Shown here in pieces: positions 8,494 to 17,145 of a stretch of 64,000 nt of DNA. The notes under the pieces are model-generated. The model was not told where the DNA came from and ran no database searches. It worked only from the letters and a program-made list of their open reading frames with translations. The stretch is from Phnomibacter ginsenosidimutans (GTDB lineage Bacteria; Bacteroidota; Bacteroidia; Chitinophagales; Chitinophagaceae): positions 3,820,658 to 3,884,657 of the forward strand of contig NZ_CP046566.1 in NCBI RefSeq assembly GCF_009740285.1, in the 5' to 3' direction. Numbering within the stretch: position 1 is the stretch's first letter; every line of letters begins with the position of its first letter. A program made the translations under genes and the position numbers.

Positions 8494-8802
8494 CTATTGA
8501 TTGACGGCCATATCGTACACCAGCACTTTGCTCCACAAATGGCTGCACTGCTGCACAAATGCCTGATGTATAGGATGCTCCTGATAGACAGCCTGATCTT
8601 CGAGGCTGTTGAAATACATGAGTTCTGATACCTGATAACTACTGTCTACAACAGGGCGTTTTTCGGTAGAAGCCGGACCGCCCACCAGCAATTGTTTTAC
8701 CTGCGGAATGGCTGCCAACGTATGCAAACCTTGTCTCAATTGGGCAGCATGAGCAACATTATCTGGCTCTTTGAGCCAAAAGAAAACGTGATGAATAATC
8801 AT
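8494..8802 (-). CDS. Dabb (stress-responsive alpha/beta barrel) family protein
   Basis: The 102-residue protein starts MIIHHVFFWLKE, the first strand of the Dabb fold, and contains VKQLLVGGPAST and VSELMYFNSLEDQAVYQEHPIHQAFVQ, which match the family closely. Dabb proteins are small dimeric ferredoxin-like barrels; members include polyketide cyclases and stress-induced proteins, but most bacterial ones have no known substrate. The gene stands alone between the TPR gene and the LytTR regulator. Confidence 0.85.
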   Translation of the reverse strand: MIIHHVFFWLKEPDNVAHAAQLRQGLHTLAAIPQVKQLLVGGPASTEKRPVVDSSYQVSELMYFNSLEDQAVYQEHPIHQAFVQQCSHLWSKVLVYDMAVNQ

Positions 8803-8883
8803 GGTAATTGCTTATTTACTGAAAATGGCCTGAACTGCAGCTATTGTAACTACCTCATGTCAGGTTGTTGCTTTCAAAATAAC

Positions 8884-8905
8884 GAGGAAGTTTTTACTCT
8901 TCCTC
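8884..8905 (-). terminator. possible terminator of the LytTR operon
   Basis: GAGGAAG (8884-8890) pairs with CTTCCTC (8899-8905) around an 8-base loop. On the minus strand it follows the regulator stop and is followed by GTTATTTT, a weak T tract. Confidence 0.5.
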
Positions 8906-8924
8906 ATTCAGCAGATGTAACGCC

Positions 8925-9668
8925 TTAAATTTTGGTAAACAGCGCCAGAAACTCCTGTTTCTTTTGCCGGCTCAGTGCTATGCGCATTCCATTGCGTAAC
9001 AGCAATTCGCCACCTTCACCTCGAATGTATTGAACCACGGCCTTTACATTCACCATGTACGATTTGTGTGCCCTAAAAAACTGTGGCTGATGCTGCAGGG
9101 TTTCCTCAAATAAAGCCAGTGTTTTACTCACTAATAATTTCTTCCCATCCTGCAGTACAATTTGGGTGTAGCAACTAATTGCTTCCAGCACTACTATTTC
9201 TTCCAGCTTCACAAAACTCAGGCCCTGGCCGGTGGTTACAGCCAGCGTATCAATAGTGTGCCCTTGCTGCATGCGCTGCAACGAAGCCACTTGCACAGGA
9301 CTGGTATGCTGCTGAAACTGCAGGTACTGATCCACAGCATTGCGCAATTCTGTTTTGTCAATGGGCTTGAGCAGATAATCCAATGCATTCATGCGGATGG
9401 CCTGAATGGCATACTGATCGTAGGCCGTGGTAAAAATAACTTTGAAGGGAATATTGCTCAGTTGCTGCAATAAAGCAATGCCATTCAGCCTGGGCATATC
9501 GATATCCAAAAACACTAAATCAGGTTGATGTTGATTGAGCAAATGTGAGGCCTCTTCCGGTTGTTGTGTGGTAAACAACAGGTTTATTTCAGGACAATGC
9601 TTTTGCAACAATCGAGACAATGCATTGATGCCATGGAATTCGTCGTCAATAATAGCTGCGTTAATCAT
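8925..9668 (-). CDS. LytTR-family response regulator
   Basis: The 247-residue protein has an N-terminal receiver domain with acidic pocket IIDDE (residues 6-10) and phospho-acceptor Asp55 in DLVFLDIDMPRLNG; VIFTTAYDQYAIQAI and YLLKPID supply the conserved Thr and Lys. From about residue 145 it has a LytTR DNA-binding domain (LEEIVVLEAISCYTQIVL, FFRAHKSYMVNVKAVVQYIRG). It lies 9 bases after the sensor kinase and is surely its partner. Such regulators usually bind paired direct repeats upstream of their targets. The target is not known. Confidence 0.95.
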   Translation of the reverse strand: MINAAIIDDEFHGINALSRLLQKHCPEINLLFTTQQPEEASHLLNQHQPDLVFLDIDMPRLNGIALLQQLSNIPFKVIFTTAYDQYAIQAIRMNALDYLLKPIDKTELRNAVDQYLQFQQHTSPVQVASLQRMQQGHTIDTLAVTTGQGLSFVKLEEIVVLEAISCYTQIVLQDGKKLLVSKTLALFEETLQHQPQFFRAHKSYMVNVKAVVQYIRGEGGELLLRNGMRIALSRQKKQEFLALFTKI

Positions 9669-9677
9669 GTAGCCGTT

Positions 9678-11057
9678 TTAGTGTAGGTGTAAATAGAGTT
9701 TTACCATGGTGCCTGCTGCTTTTCCGTTGCTGTACAAATCTTCGTACAACACTTGGTTTGCTGCGTTCTGCATTTTCAACCGATGTTCTGTAATCTCGAT
9801 ACCCAGCGATGTATGTGATTTTTGTATATGCTGTGTGGCAGCCCTTCCAATACCGTCGTCTGCAATGGTAATTAATGCTACGCTTGGCTCACACAGCTGA
9901 ACATTGATGTGTAAATGTCCAGTTTCCTTTTTGTTGCCCAATCCATGCCAAATCGCATTTTCTACAAAGGGTTGTAATATCAGTGGAGGCACTTCTATCA
10001 TATCGGGCTGTACAGTTTCACCGATGCTTATCCGATAATCAAAATGCGGCACTCTTGTTTTTTCCAAATCGATATAGAGTTGCAGTGCAGCCAATTCGCG
10101 GTCCAGCTTTACCGTATTGTTTCGGGTTAGTTCCAATGTATTGCGCAGTAGTTTGCTAAAGGTGGTCAGGTATTCGCTGGCTTCATCTGTTTTTTGATCG
10201 AGTATAAAACTGTTGATGCTATTCAAACTATTGAATACAAAGTGTGGATTCATTTGCGTACGTAGTGCCTGCATTTGTGCTTCTTTCAATTGCTTTTCGT
10301 GCAAGGCCACGGTACGTTGCTGACGCATCTGCCGCCAGACCAACCAAAACAACAACAACGCCCCAATTATCACGCAGCATGCATAAAACCACCATTGTTG
10401 ATACCAGAAAGCGGCAATGGCTACAGTACAGGTGTATGGCGCTGTCACCAAATCGATGGGCCCTCGAATATCGAGGGTGTACCGTCCTGGACCCAGATTG
10501 GCGAACAATATTTTTCCCTCTCCCACTCTGTGCCAGCCCGTATCAGATTCATGCTGCAAGCGATACCACAATTCACTGCCTGGCGAGCCATCGAAATTGA
10601 GATTGTTGACCAATAACGTAAAGGTAGTTGTGCCAGCCGGCAGCGACAGCATTTGTGCTTCAGGTAAAAAAATTTCACCATTCACCATGGCTGCATCCAC
10701 ATCAATGATGGGGATGGGCCTGGCGGCAATCAAGGCTGAAGGATTGAAATCAACATGCCACTTATTAGCACCTGCATACAGATTGCCCAAACTATCTTTT
10801 TCAAAATAGCCATCCATATAATCATTGGGTACAGCGCTATTGGCGGTGTTCAGCTGCCACCAATTGCCTATAGCTAAGCGGCACCATATACCAGTGGCGG
10901 TGGTTGCCCACAATTGGCCGTTTTTATCAAACTGCAATTTGAAAATGTTGGTAGCAGGCACATCCGATAAGGCTTTCACTGCATCGGCACCTTCTTGTAC
11001 AACATAGATGCCATTTTTTGACCCCACGTACACCTCTCCACTTGGCGATTCGGCCAT
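9678..11057 (-). CDS. LytS-type sensor histidine kinase, C-terminal part (frameshifted)
   Basis: This frame holds the end of a beta-propeller sensor, a Y_Y_Y-like Ig domain (about residues 100-210), one transmembrane helix (FYACCVIIGALLLFWLVW) and a His_kinase domain with the phospho-accepting His in RTQMNPHFVFNSLNSINSF, an N box (PLILQPFVENAIWHGL) and a G box (ITIADDGIGRAA). The frame is open upstream of the nominal ATG at 11057, back to about 11131, and continues the propeller of the next entry. The join needs one extra A in the A7 run (T7 at 11126-11132 on the plus strand). The complete protein would span 9678-12700, about 1007 residues, and control the LytTR regulator next to it. Confidence 0.9.
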   Translation of the reverse strand: MAESPSGEVYVGSKNGIYVVQEGADAVKALSDVPATNIFKLQFDKNGQLWATTATGIWCRLAIGNWWQLNTANSAVPNDYMDGYFEKDSLGNLYAGANKWHVDFNPSALIAARPIPIIDVDAAMVNGEIFLPEAQMLSLPAGTTTFTLLVNNLNFDGSPGSELWYRLQHESDTGWHRVGEGKILFANLGPGRYTLDIRGPIDLVTAPYTCTVAIAAFWYQQWWFYACCVIIGALLLFWLVWRQMRQQRTVALHEKQLKEAQMQALRTQMNPHFVFNSLNSINSFILDQKTDEASEYLTTFSKLLRNTLELTRNNTVKLDRELAALQLYIDLEKTRVPHFDYRISIGETVQPDMIEVPPLILQPFVENAIWHGLGNKKETGHLHINVQLCEPSVALITIADDGIGRAATQHIQKSHTSLGIEITEHRLKMQNAANQVLYEDLYSNGKAAGTMVKLYLHLH

Positions 11058-11095
11058 GCCAGCAAAACCATTGGTGGCAGCACCGGTTGCTGTAT

Positions 11096-12700
11096 TTAGC
11101 AGTAGCTGAAACCGATTGCTGTTTCTTTTTTTCTAAACCAACCCTTACTGGTACTGGCGTAGAGATGGCCCGATGACGACAAGTAACTGGCCACAACATT
11201 CGCATCAGGCAGTCCACTTTCGCCACTGCCATTTGCCCAATAGCTTTGCTGAAACTGTTGAGATGCTGTATTAAATATGAAAATGCCCTTTCTGCCACAA
11301 ACCATCAATAGTGAATCATTATACCGACTGATATTGCGCAAAATAAAATCATCTGCATGCTTGGCACCCGGTGGAAAATACGCGGTTGTTTGTCCATCGC
11401 TTTTGCGCAGCAAGCCACTATCGGATGACAACCACCAAGTATCAGGCTGTTGCCAATACTGGCCGTATACTCCTTGCCACAACAGTTGATGTGAACCATG
11501 CAATTGCTGCACCGATTGCTGATGCGCCCATGCGGCATCAAACCAATGCCAGCCCTTGCTGTACCAACCGCCTACCCGATAGCCATCGGATTTTATTGAC
11601 AAGCTCATTGCCAAACCATCAAATACAGGCTTGCCACCCCATCGTACTGCACTGCTAAAATTCAACCGGTGCATTTGTTGCCGAAATGGTTCGATGGCGG
11701 CAATGCCATCTTCATTCCCTGTCCAAACAATGCCTTGCGCATCTGTATACACCAGTAAGCTCTGGTTGGCAAAAGGAAAGCCGTGTACATCGCCGGGTTG
11801 ATGCTGTAAGATGTGATAGGCAAGAGATTCAGGATCTATCATCCACCATTGCCGGTCGGCAGCTGCCAGCAGCCACTGCTTACCCTGCAAGTCTTTCCAC
11901 ATGGTCAGGCTTTTGCAGGTACTCCGCCCTTTGAAACCAGGTAGCGGTTGCAAGGTGCCCGTTTGCGGATTGAAGCATAACACGCCTTTTCCATAACTCG
12001 CAATAAAAACTTTATCCGGCGCATATACCCATACATCCCGAATGGTAACCGGCTCCGGCTGATTGTCCTGTGCAATAGACAGTATTTGACTAATGCGCCA
12101 ATCGCTATCTGCCAACAGGAGTGTATTGCCCGACCAAAATAAATGCCGGCTTTTGCCGAAAGGCTTCATGCCATCAAAGGGCATACCTGTTTGCTTTGAC
12201 AAAACAGTTCTGTCTATAAAAATAAACATACTGTCTTGCGTAAATGCATGTACGTTCCCTTTTGCATCTTTACTGATAGCCCTGTACACACAACTGCTAA
12301 CACGGGTGTACCGAAGTGTACGATGATTGACCCAACCCAGCTCATTGGGTAGCAATACCCAGAGCCGTTGCTGATGATCCAGTACAATGTTTTTTATTTC
12401 TTGCTCTACCGGTCGCCCACTGCTGTCTGTAAGTAAAATGGGTTCAAAACGACGGCCATTGAAACGAGCCAAACCAGCAGGCGTAGCAGCCCACAAGTAG
12501 CCCCTTTCATCTCTTGCCAAACCCTGTACGGTAGCCGATGGCAACCCGCTGCTTTGGGTATAGCTGGTAAATACCGGCCATGGAAAAGGCTGCGCCGCCA
12601 CTTGCTGCAACATTGCTGCCAGCAAGAGTAGAAAAAGATATCGTGCCAATGATGCCAATTGGAAATACAAGTGCCTAATATAATCCGAAGCCGCCTGCAT
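11096..12700 (-). CDS. beta-propeller sensor of the LytS-type kinase, N-terminal part (frameshifted)
   Basis: The protein begins with a hydrophobic signal/anchor (LARYLFLLLLAAMLQQVAAQP) followed by repeated propeller blades typical of the Reg_prop periplasmic sensors: SGLPSATVQGLARDERGYLW, ILDHQQRLWVLLP-like, GIVWTGNEDGIAAI and VVASYLSSSGHLYAST. It ends artificially after GWFRKKETAIGFSYC, 15 codons past the A7 run. With one more A the reading would be GWFRKKRNSNRFQLLLNTAT, running smoothly into the next blade (GEVYVGSKNGIYVV) of the C-terminal part. The start at 12700 is 8 bases after the amidohydrolase stop, which suggests one operon. The sensed ligand is unknown. Confidence 0.85.
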   Translation of the reverse strand: MQAASDYIRHLYFQLASLARYLFLLLLAAMLQQVAAQPFPWPVFTSYTQSSGLPSATVQGLARDERGYLWAATPAGLARFNGRRFEPILLTDSSGRPVEQEIKNIVLDHQQRLWVLLPNELGWVNHRTLRYTRVSSCVYRAISKDAKGNVHAFTQDSMFIFIDRTVLSKQTGMPFDGMKPFGKSRHLFWSGNTLLLADSDWRISQILSIAQDNQPEPVTIRDVWVYAPDKVFIASYGKGVLCFNPQTGTLQPLPGFKGRSTCKSLTMWKDLQGKQWLLAAADRQWWMIDPESLAYHILQHQPGDVHGFPFANQSLLVYTDAQGIVWTGNEDGIAAIEPFRQQMHRLNFSSAVRWGGKPVFDGLAMSLSIKSDGYRVGGWYSKGWHWFDAAWAHQQSVQQLHGSHQLLWQGVYGQYWQQPDTWWLSSDSGLLRKSDGQTTAYFPPGAKHADDFILRNISRYNDSLLMVCGRKGIFIFNTASQQFQQSYWANGSGESGLPDANVVASYLSSSGHLYASTSKGWFRKKETAIGFSYC

Positions 12701-12708
12701 CCAACGCT

Positions 12709-13745
12709 TTACTCATGCATCTGTTGAATTTGCTCTTTGGACAAGCGTAAAAAACGGGCCGCGTTGTTGAATAGGATGTCTCTTTTTTGTGATGGCGAAA
12801 GAAAAGGAGCATCGTTGATATTATCGATGGCAACGCCAATGCTCTGTGGCCATACCATATTGTCGCTGCCAAACAGGATGCGCTTTTCAAAACCCGCATT
12901 CACCATTCGTTCGAGATAATGGTAAAACTCTTTTTGGGTACAGCATAGGCAATAATACCCAAGTCCACATAGAGTTGCGGATGCGCATACAAAGTAGCCA
13001 GCATATCATCGAGCATGGGCCAGCCGGCATGCATGGCATACACCCGAAGGTTGGGATGCCGCACCAATGCTTCTTCCAGTTGCGTAGCGCTGTGCAACCT
13101 TGCCCTGTAATTATTTGCGCCCATGTAAATAACGCCGGGCGGACCAGGGCCCACATGTACGCCCACGGGTATATCCAGTTTTTCTGCCATGGCTAAAAAT
13201 GGCTCCACCAGACTGTCACTAAAAGAAATGCCTTCGTACTGAAGGCCCAACTCGCCAAACACTTTGAACTCACTGGATTGAAACAACTGTTGCAACGAAT
13301 CAACCGACAGCCCAACCCTTTGCACATCGTAGTAATTCCACATCACGGCATTGATGATGCGCTTTGGTGCTGCGGCTTTCCAACGCCGCACCATGTGTGG
13401 CTCACCGCTGGTTACGCCATACACATTGTATTGGTTAAGTACGGCAATGGTTTGTACCATCAATGCAGAATCTGTAAGGGGAGAAGTAAGCGGATGGCTG
13501 GTCCAATCGCCATTCTTGAATACTTGCATGATGGTTTGCATGTAGGGCTGCTTCGGATCGTGACAGCCCCAGTGTGCAAAAGGCGCACCGATATTCATGG
13601 GTGCCGGGCCCTGATCATTGGCAGCTAATGCATGTAAATGCATGTCGATGATGGGCAGTTTTTTGGCGGGCTGCGCATTCGTTATTGCTACGCCAATTGC
13701 ACACAACAGCAGTAGTGTTAATCGCATAAAAGGTGATTTATTCAT
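12709..13745 (-). CDS. secreted metal-dependent amidohydrolase (frameshifted)
   Basis: The N-terminal reading frame (13745-12900) has a signal peptide (LTLLLLCAIGVAITNAQP), then the metal site IDMHLHALAAND, GVHVGPGPPG and VYAMHAGWPMLDD. It breaks down after YAVPKK. The C-terminal part continues in another frame with MVNAGFEKRILFGSDNMVWP (conserved SD metal ligand) and NNAARFLRL to the stop at 12709. One extra base in the T5 run at 12931-12935 (plus strand) would give YAVPKKEFYHYLERMVNAGF and restore a protein of about 345 residues of the amidohydrolase_2 family. It lies directly after the tail-fibre-like gene (stop codon and ATG adjacent) and just before the sensor kinase. The substrate is unknown. 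Confidence 0.85.
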
Positions 13746-14720
13746 TTACTGTATTGCGGCGCAAATGGCGTACACCCTTACGGCCCGCAATTGAGTGGTG
13801 TTGGTATTGGTAGCTATCACTTTCCATCGGCTGTCATTGCCTGGGTCGGGGCCGGAGTAATTGATTTTGATGTCTTGTGCAGCCGTATTGTAATCTCTGT
13901 GGCCGCCTCCACCGCCAATGGCTTTCAAACCATTGGGGCAGGCACAAAATATTTCTGCAATATAATTGGTGGGCATGTCCACATCTACAAAAGGCCTTGT
14001 TACACCGGCGAATATAGAACCATTGGCATATATGGGCCCGGTCACAGTAAGGCTCTTATCAACATACAGGGTTTTAGTCACACTTGCATAAGTAGTGGAT
14101 ATCGTGAACGCCTTTTCATAATCGTACGTGGCGGGGTTATATATTTCGATATTCATTCGCGGAGTAGTGGGTTGAAACGTATTTTCCATTGTGATTCTGC
14201 TGTTGGGTGATTGATTGTAATCAAACCGAATGGCAGAAATACTTTGTGCTGAAGGATTAGGGTAAAGGCTTGAAGAAAGGCCCCTGATAAGCAGTCCGTT
14301 GTAAGGGTATGGTGCTTCCAGATAAATGCCGTCTGCAGTGAGCCCATTTTGCAGAATATTCAGTTTTGCCAGCCCCGTATTGGGCAGATTGGCTTCTGTA
14401 CCGCCAATGCCCACCTGCCCAAGTTCATCTACAAACATTACCGTACGTATCTCATTATTGTATTTACGATTGAGATATAGACGAGCTGAATTTATTACAA
14501 AAGCATCATCTCTGCCTCTGAGTGCCATCCATTCAAAACTCACATTGTTGGTAGGCCTGAGGGAAATGCCTACGGCAGCCGTGCTGCTGCTCAAATCAGC
14601 CCCTTGTATTTGCAGGGCAATGCTATCTGCACTTACCACATGCAGTTTTTTTTGTGGGCTGCTGGTGCCAATGCCTACGTTTTGTGCCATGCCGGCTTGT
14701 TGCAGCCATGCAAAAAACAA
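13746..14720 (-). CDS. secreted tail-fibre-like protein
   Basis: The mature part starts QNVGIGTSSPQKKLHV, the GIGT-SP-KLHV motif seen in many Bacteroidota proteins related to phage tail fibres and trimeric adhesin heads. The body is beta-rich with short repeats (GQVGIGG, GLLIRGLSSS, LYVDKSLTVTGPIYANGSIF). The C-terminus has two Cys (AEIFCACPNG) and ends VYAICAAIQ. The nominal start at 14720 is TTG and gives a poor signal peptide. An ATG at 14739 opens MKQVLLFVF in another frame; deleting one base from the A6 run at 14712-14717 would join it to AWLQQAGMAQ, a good signal peptide. I favour 14739 as the real start. First gene of the operon leading to the LytTR regulator. Confidence 0.75.
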   Translation of the reverse strand: MFFAWLQQAGMAQNVGIGTSSPQKKLHVVSADSIALQIQGADLSSSTAAVGISLRPTNNVSFEWMALRGRDDAFVINSARLYLNRKYNNEIRTVMFVDELGQVGIGGTEANLPNTGLAKLNILQNGLTADGIYLEAPYPYNGLLIRGLSSSLYPNPSAQSISAIRFDYNQSPNSRITMENTFQPTTPRMNIEIYNPATYDYEKAFTISTTYASVTKTLYVDKSLTVTGPIYANGSIFAGVTRPFVDVDMPTNYIAEIFCACPNGLKAIGGGGGHRDYNTAAQDIKINYSGPDPGNDSRWKVIATNTNTTQLRAVRVYAICAAIQ

Positions 14721-14833
14721 ACAACAATACCTGTTTCATTCCTGAGGGATTTACCTCGGAAAATTCATTTGCCATGCACAAGTTGCCCCCAACCAATCAG
14801 CAAATGGGGTGGATGGCTTAGCGAAGTGCGACT

Positions 14834-14851
14834 GCTGAAGCGCTGCGCTGC
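14834..14851 (+). repeat. direct repeat, left copy, flanking the pentapeptide gene
   Basis: GCTGAAGCGCTGCGCTGC here recurs at 15728-15745 as GCTGAAGGGCTGCGCTGC, 17 of 18 bases identical. The two copies bracket an AT-rich gene. Confidence 0.6.
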
Positions 14852-14969
14852 TGAAAGTTCATGTCTATCCTATATTCGTTAGTAAATGAATGTAGTTATA
14901 TATGTGAGCATGAATTGTTTTGAAATGGATTAAATCAAGACTTGTTCTAAAAAATTTTGATCAATATCT

Positions 14970-15701
14970 ATGTCACAATGGAACGAACTGATTGAAAAGC
15001 AAGACTGGCGTGGAAGAATCCCATTCATATTACGCCGTACAATTAAGGGAAAGATCTGGAAGCGAGTTAAGTTTCGTGAAGTTGACATATACGAACACAA
15101 CTTTATGGACTGCCAGTTTTTGAATTGCGCTTTTGAGCACTGTAGAATTGGCAATAATGTGACCTACGATAATTGCCTGTGGCAAAATTGTTCATTTTCG
15201 GGTCAATATTCATCATTGGGTTCTCCTGCTGTTTACAGGAATTGTCGCTTTGTAGAAACAAAATTCAAAAACGGACTCTGGTCAAATCTCGTTTTCGATA
15301 ATTGTTTGTTTTCAGGTGAGTTTGCAAATGTTTATTGGGAAGGCCGATGGGCGGACAGTGGTAAACCAAATCTTCAGTTCTCGAAATGTGATATGCAAGC
15401 GGCTACATTCAAAAATGTAACTATCAAAAATGGGCTAACGCTTGACAGTATCCTATTGCCAAAAACTGGGCTACGCCTATTTGATAATAACAATGAAGCG
15501 TTCACAAATGCACTCTTGAAAGGAGTTGAAGCTGCACAAGACGATGCAAGAATTTCCCTTAAAGTCATGGCCGATTTTGCCGAAGGCCAACATCCTGTTT
15601 TATATGACGATACACATTTAGACCACCATCCCGGCATCAGAGGTACAGATTCGAGAGAGGCGTTTGAGTCAATTGCAAAGGCATTTGAGCTGAGAAGATA
15701 A
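14970..15701 (+). CDS. pentapeptide-repeat-like protein, AT-rich
   Basis: The 243-residue protein has no signal peptide. Residues 40-150 carry irregular Cys/Phe-centred five-residue steps (FMDCQFLNCAFEHCRIG, YDNCLWQNCSFSG, YRNCRFVETKF, FDNCLFSGEF, FSKCDMQAATFKN), as in right-handed beta-helix pentapeptide proteins. The C-terminal 70 residues are not repetitive and end DSREAFESIAKAFELRR. Some relatives mimic DNA or act as effectors or immunity proteins; no function can be fixed here. The gene is visibly richer in A and T than its neighbours, and it is bracketed by 18-base direct repeats, both signs of acquisition. Confidence 0.75.
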   Translation: MSQWNELIEKQDWRGRIPFILRRTIKGKIWKRVKFREVDIYEHNFMDCQFLNCAFEHCRIGNNVTYDNCLWQNCSFSGQYSSLGSPAVYRNCRFVETKFKNGLWSNLVFDNCLFSGEFANVYWEGRWADSGKPNLQFSKCDMQAATFKNVTIKNGLTLDSILLPKTGLRLFDNNNEAFTNALLKGVEAAQDDARISLKVMADFAEGQHPVLYDDTHLDHHPGIRGTDSREAFESIAKAFELRR

Positions 15702-15727
15702 AAGATAGCTGCTGAATTTTTTGAATA

Positions 15728-15745
15728 GCTGAAGGGCTGCGCTGC
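15728..15745 (+). repeat. direct repeat, right copy, flanking the pentapeptide gene
   Basis: GCTGAAGGGCTGCGCTGC, with one mismatch to 14834-14851. It is followed by a GC-rich stretch (15745-15800) unlike the AT-rich gene before it. Confidence 0.6.
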
Positions 15746-15867
15746 CCGGCGGGCCCCGCTGCAGGCGGGGGTGCGCAGCACCGAACGAAGTGAGCCCAGA
15801 GGGGAGCGAACTACAGCCGGGATTTGTACAACTGCTGACAGCCCCAACCTTCTCCCCCACCTCTCCT

Positions 15868-15892
15868 TACCCCCTGCCCCCTAAAGGGGGTA
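15868..15892. repeat. G/C-block intergenic hairpin
   Basis: TACCCCC (15868-15874) faces GGGGGTA (15886-15892), with CCCCCT-AA-AGGGGG nested inside. Similar C-block/G-block text appears inside ispG near 33627-33654. It is probably a dispersed repeat fragment of this genome. Confidence 0.5.
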
Positions 15893-15895
15893 TAG

Positions 15896-15923
15896 AAAAG
15901 GCCCGTTCTACTTGAACGAGCCT
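15896..15923 (-). terminator. kbl terminator
   Basis: On the minus strand AGGCTCGTTC, a 5-base loop and GAACGGGCCT (one mismatch) are followed by only four T residues. It sits 35 bases after the kbl stop. Confidence 0.6.
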
Positions 15924-15957
15924 CCCTAAATTCCTTATTCCAAATTACTAATAACAA

Positions 15958-17145
15958 TTACTGAATCACTCCCAACTCCTTGCCTACTTTGGTAAAGGCG
16001 GCAATGGCCCGGTCGAGGTGCTCCTGCGTGTGGGCGGCACACATTTGCACCCGTATGCGGGCCTGGCCTTTGGGCACCACGGGGAAGAAGAAACCGATGA
16101 CGTAAATGCCTTCGTCGAGGATGCGGGCTGCAAAGTTTTGCGCTACTACTGCATCGTACAACATTACCGGTACAATGGGATGCTCGCCGGGCTTGATGTC
16201 GAAGCCGGCTTCGGTCATTTTGCTGCGGAAATATTTGGTGTTGTATTCGAGTTTGTCGCGGAGCTCGGTGGTTTCGGTGAGCATATCGAGCACGGCAATG
16301 CTGGCACCCACAATGCTCGGGGCTACGGTATTGCTGAACAGGTAGGGCCGGCTGCGCTGACGCAGCATTTCAATAATCTCTTTACGACCGCTGGTGAAAC
16401 CACCACTTGCGCCGCCAAGGGCTTTGCCCAAGGTGCCGGTAATGATATCGATGCGACCCATCACCCCACGATATTCATGCGTACCGCGGCCGGTTTTGCC
16501 GAGGAAGCCGCTGCTGTGGCATTCATCAATCATTACAATGGCATCGTACTGATCGGCGAGGTCGCAAATTTTATCGAGCTGTGCAATGGTACCATCCATG
16601 CTGAAGCTACCATCGGTAACGATGATGCGGCTGCGCAGGTGTTGGCTTTCTTTCAGCTTGGCTTCGAGGTCGGCCATATTGTTGTGCTCGTAGCGGTAGC
16701 GCTGGGCCTTGCAAAGGCGTACGCCATCGATGATGCTGGCATGGTTGAGGGCATCGCTAATGATGGCATCTTCTTCATTGAACAATGGTTCGAATACGCC
16801 GCCGTTGGCATCGAAGGCTGCGGCGTATAAAATTGTGTCTTCGGTACCGAGGAACTGCGCCAGTTTTTGCTCCAGCTCTTTGTGAATGTCCTGCGTACCG
16901 CAAATAAAACGAACGGAACTCATGCCATAACCATGGGTATCAATGGCTTTGTGGGCTGCTTCGATGACTTTAGGATGGCTGCTGAGACCAAGGTAGTTGT
17001 TGGCGCAAAAGTTGAGCACTTGCTTGCCGTTCACGGTTATCTCGGGGCCTTGCTCACTGGTAATAATGCGTTCTTTTTTGAAAAGGCCGGCTGATTCTAT
17101 TTCGGCCAATTCGGCTTTTATACGGGCAACAAATTTTTCGTTCAT
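15958..17145 (-). CDS. kbl: glycine C-acetyltransferase (2-amino-3-ketobutyrate CoA ligase)
   Basis: Kbl is a PLP enzyme that, with threonine dehydrogenase, breaks threonine down to glycine and acetyl-CoA. The 395-residue protein has the alpha-oxoamine synthase layout: FCANNYLGLSSHPKVIEAA, YGMSSVRFICGTQDIHKELE, ILYAAAFDANGG, IDECHSSGFLGKTGRGTHEY and the PLP Lys in TGTLGKALGGASGGF. The R-R-Q-R-S-R-PYLFSN segment is typical of Kbl rather than BioF or serine palmitoyltransferase, although related enzymes cannot be excluded on sequence alone. No tdh is in the window. It has its own terminator. Confidence 0.9.
   Translation of the reverse strand: MNEKFVARIKAELAEIESAGLFKKERIITSEQGPEITVNGKQVLNFCANNYLGLSSHPKVIEAAHKAIDTHGYGMSSVRFICGTQDIHKELEQKLAQFLGTEDTILYAAAFDANGGVFEPLFNEEDAIISDALNHASIIDGVRLCKAQRYRYEHNNMADLEAKLKESQHLRSRIIVTDGSFSMDGTIAQLDKICDLADQYDAIVMIDECHSSGFLGKTGRGTHEYRGVMGRIDIITGTLGKALGGASGGFTSGRKEIIEMLRQRSRPYLFSNTVAPSIVGASIAVLDMLTETTELRDKLEYNTKYFRSKMTEAGFDIKPGEHPIVPVMLYDAVVAQNFAARILDEGIYVIGFFFPVVPKGQARIRVQMCAAHTQEHLDRAIAAFTKVGKELGVIQ

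Noticed and set aside
14970-15701. Immunity or effector function for the pentapeptide-like protein
   Set aside because: No toxin, secretion gene or gyrase-inhibitor neighbour supports it; only the fold pattern is visible.
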